From NCBI RefSeq assembly GCF_038502225.1, contig NC_091357.1, positions 4,931,725 through 4,995,724 of the forward strand: DNA of 64,000 bases, in the 5' to 3' direction. This document shows, one piece after another, positions 61,648 to 64,000 of this stretch. The translations under genes and the position numbers were made by a program. Below the pieces are notes generated by a model that worked only from the letters and a program-made list of their open reading frames with translations, ran no database searches and was not told the origin of the DNA. This DNA comes from Cherax quadricarinatus. Its lineage: Eukaryota; Arthropoda; Malacostraca; Decapoda; Parastacidae. Each line of letters begins with the position of its first letter. Position 1 is the stretch's first letter.

Positions 61648-61850
61648 GGTAGTAGGTTGGTAGACATCAACCGCCCAGGGAGGTACTACTGTCCTGCCAA
61701 GTGAGTGTAAAACAGAAACCTGTAATTATTTTACGTGACGGTAGGATTGCTGGTGTCATTTTTTTTTCTCCCCTAAACCTGCAATATTTTGGGTACGTCT
61801 TGCTGCTTCTACTTACACTTAGGTCACACTACACATGCCTGTGCAAGCAT
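61648..61850 (+). mobile_element. RTE 5' UTR fragment
   Basis: GGTAGTAGGTTGGTAGACAT and following 5' UTR sequence, collinear with 41753-41945, running into the CA array. Confidence 0.8.
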
Positions 61851-62095
<245 letters not shown>

Positions 62096-62858
62096 TCTGT
62101 TTTTAACTGACAAATCCATACTTTCCCTATTTTTTTTTTTTTTTTTTTCTCTCTCTCTCTCTCTCAACAAGTCGGCCGTCTCCCACCGAGGCAGGGTGAC
62201 CCAAAAAAAAGAAAGAAAATCCCCAAAAAGAAAATACTTTCATCATTCAACACTTTCACCACACTCGCACATTATCACTGTTTTTGCAGAGGTGCTCAGA
62301 ATACAACAGTCTAGAAGCATACACATATAAAGATACACAACATATCCCTCCAAACTGCCAATATCCCAAACCCCTCATTTAAAGTGCAGGCATTGTACTT
62401 CCCATTTCCAGGACTCAAGTCCGACTATATGAAAATAACCGGTTTCCCTGAATCCCTTCACTAAATATTACCCTGCTCACACTCCAACAGATTGTCAGAT
62501 CCCAAGTACCATTCGTCTCCATTCACTCCTATCTAACACGCTCACGCACGCTTGCTGGAAGTCCAAGCCCCTTGCCCACAAAACCTCCTTTACCCCCTCT
62601 CTCCAACCCTTTCGAGGACGACCCCTACCCCGCCTTCCTTCCCCTATAGATTTATATGCTTTCCATGTCATTCTACTTTGATCCATTCTCTCTAAATGAC
62701 CAAACCACCTCAACAACCCCTCTTCTGCCCTCTGACTAATACTTTTATTAACTCCACACCTTCTCCTAATTTCCACACTCCGAATTTTCCCTGAATCCCT
62801 TCACTAAATATTACCCTGCTCACACTCCAACAGATCATCAGGTCCCAAGTATCATTCA
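62096..62858 (-). mobile_element. RTE-B pieces, minus orientation
   Basis: A short linker-domain piece (62096-62130), then (T)n(CT)n, 3' tail, 3' UTR and C-terminal coding (62495-62776), then a second copy of 3' UTR sequence (62787-62858). Confidence 0.8.
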
Positions 62859-63500
62859 AGTATCAAATGATTTAGATAAAGAAAAATTGGATATCAAATT
62901 GGGGAGGAGGAGTATGGAAGAAGTGAATGTTTTCAGATACTTGGGAGTTGACGTGTCTGCGGATGGGTTTATGAAGGATGAGGTTAATCATAGAATTGAT
63001 GAGGGAAAAAAGGTGAGTGGTGCGTTGAGGTATATGTGGAGTCAAAAAACGTTATCTATGGAGGCAAAGAAGGGAATGTATGAAAGTATTGTAGTACCAA
63101 CACTCTTATATGGATGTGAAGCTTGGGTGGTAAATGCAGCAGCGAGGAGACGGTTGGAGGCAGTGGAGATGTCCTGTCTAAGGGCAATGTGTGGTGTAAA
63201 TATTATGCAGAAAATTCAGAGTGTGGAAATTAGGAGAAGGTGTGGAGTTATTAAAAGCATTAGTCAGATGGCAGAAGAGGGGTTGTTGAGGTGGTTTGGT
63301 CATTTAGAGAGAATGGATCAAAGTAGAATGACATGGAAAGCATATAAATCTATAGGGGAAGGAAGGAGGGGTAGGGGTTGTCCTCGGAAGGGTTGGAAAG
63401 GGGGTAAAGGAGGTTTTGTGGGCGAGGGGCTTGGACTTCCAGCAAGCGTGCATGAGCGTGTTAGATAGGAGTGAATGGAGACGAATGATACTTGGGACTT
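62859..63500 (+). mobile_element. RTE-B C-terminal fragment, plus orientation
   Basis: An open frame from 62887 to 63468 encodes [15 protein letters not shown] through [11 protein letters not shown]. It is inverted with respect to the preceding piece and overlaps it in content. Confidence 0.85.
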
Positions 63501-64000
63501 TCCCTAATACATGTATTAAATAAAATCACTAACCACTCCAAAACTATATGCCCTTCTACTTTTAACTTAATATTAGAGGAAATTTGAGGCTTCGGCATCC
63601 AGTAATCTTAGAGTGCGAGAAGTGAATATAGAAGTGTTTTTTTTAATGGGGATGCTGTTTGAGTGAGAGCAGGGTAACTTTTATGAAGGAATTCATTGAA
63701 ACCTGTTAGCCAGAGTCCTGTAGTTGGGAAGGACAGTGCCTGCACTCTGTAGAGAGACAGGGATATTGTAGTCAGCATAATCTGATGGTGATGTCAGCTC
63801 ACTTCTGGTAAGACAGTGTTTGCATGAATGTTGAAGTCGTCTTCTCTAGGTCACCCAGCCTTAGTGGGAGAAGAGACAGCCATAAAGTTAAAAAAAATAA
63901 AAAATATATATATAATTTTTTTTTGTTAGCTTGAGCCTTTCCTGAAAGTTTTTTCTTGTCTTACTTATTTGTATGCTGTTCATGTAACATCTTTAGTACT
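63501..64000. other. Old RTE 3' tail and minus-strand snippet
   Basis: 63500-63560 is a short minus RTE linker piece (CCACTCCAAAACTATATG). About 63650-63890 is a degraded plus-strand 3' UTR ending GGTCACCCAGCCTTAGTGGG and an A/T-rich end. Nothing recognised after that. Confidence 0.6.

Overview
The window is invertebrate nuclear DNA. It carries the middle of one host gene, an animal NADH-type glutamate synthase (GOGAT), on the + strand. Its introns are packed with transposable elements. I found fifteen exons between 9452 and 60215. Each has AG/GT borders and they join in one uninterrupted frame of about 782 codons (about 2.35 kb of coding sequence in 64 kb). Long introns and dense RTE-like LINEs, CR1/L2-type LINEs, Tigger/pogo elements, TTAA elements and tRNA-derived SINEs suggest an arthropod. 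I favour a decapod crustacean, because several repeats resemble ones I associate with crayfish, lobster and shrimp genomes. That is inference from resemblance, not a search.

Layout. 1-9451: upstream intron, made of RTE fragments with a Tigger, a short RTE derivative and TTAA elements nested in them. 9452-22476: exons 1-7, with a second Tigger, a SINE, a TTAA element carrying a CR1/L2-like LINE, and an RTE copy carrying a TTAA element. 22477-32180: exons 8-9, with TTAA elements and a decayed CR1 LINE. 32181-43236: exons 10-12, with a minisatellite-bearing TIR element, a 5.8-kb composite DNA transposon holding a full-length RTE with a 968-codon ORF, and two retroelement insertions just upstream of exons 10 and 11. 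43237-60215: exons 13-15, with a second, 7.6-kb copy of the composite transposon (nested RTEs, a solo LTR, an internally deleted Tigger) and another TTAA element. 60216-64000: intron made of duplicated, inverted and microsatellite-expanded RTE pieces.

The exons encode the end of the central linker, the FMN-binding synthase barrel with its 3Fe-4S cysteines, and the start of the C-terminal glutamate synthase domain. The amidotransferase domain should lie upstream and the NADH/FAD half downstream. No other host gene was recognised.

The most informative structure is the layering of the mobile elements. Seven ~1.05-kb TTAA-flanked elements carry paired subterminal palindromes whose core changes between copies, and matched variant ends. 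RTE elements have spawned ~0.46-kb derivatives that keep only the 5' UTR and 3' tail. Empty sites elsewhere in the window confirm several insertions to the base.
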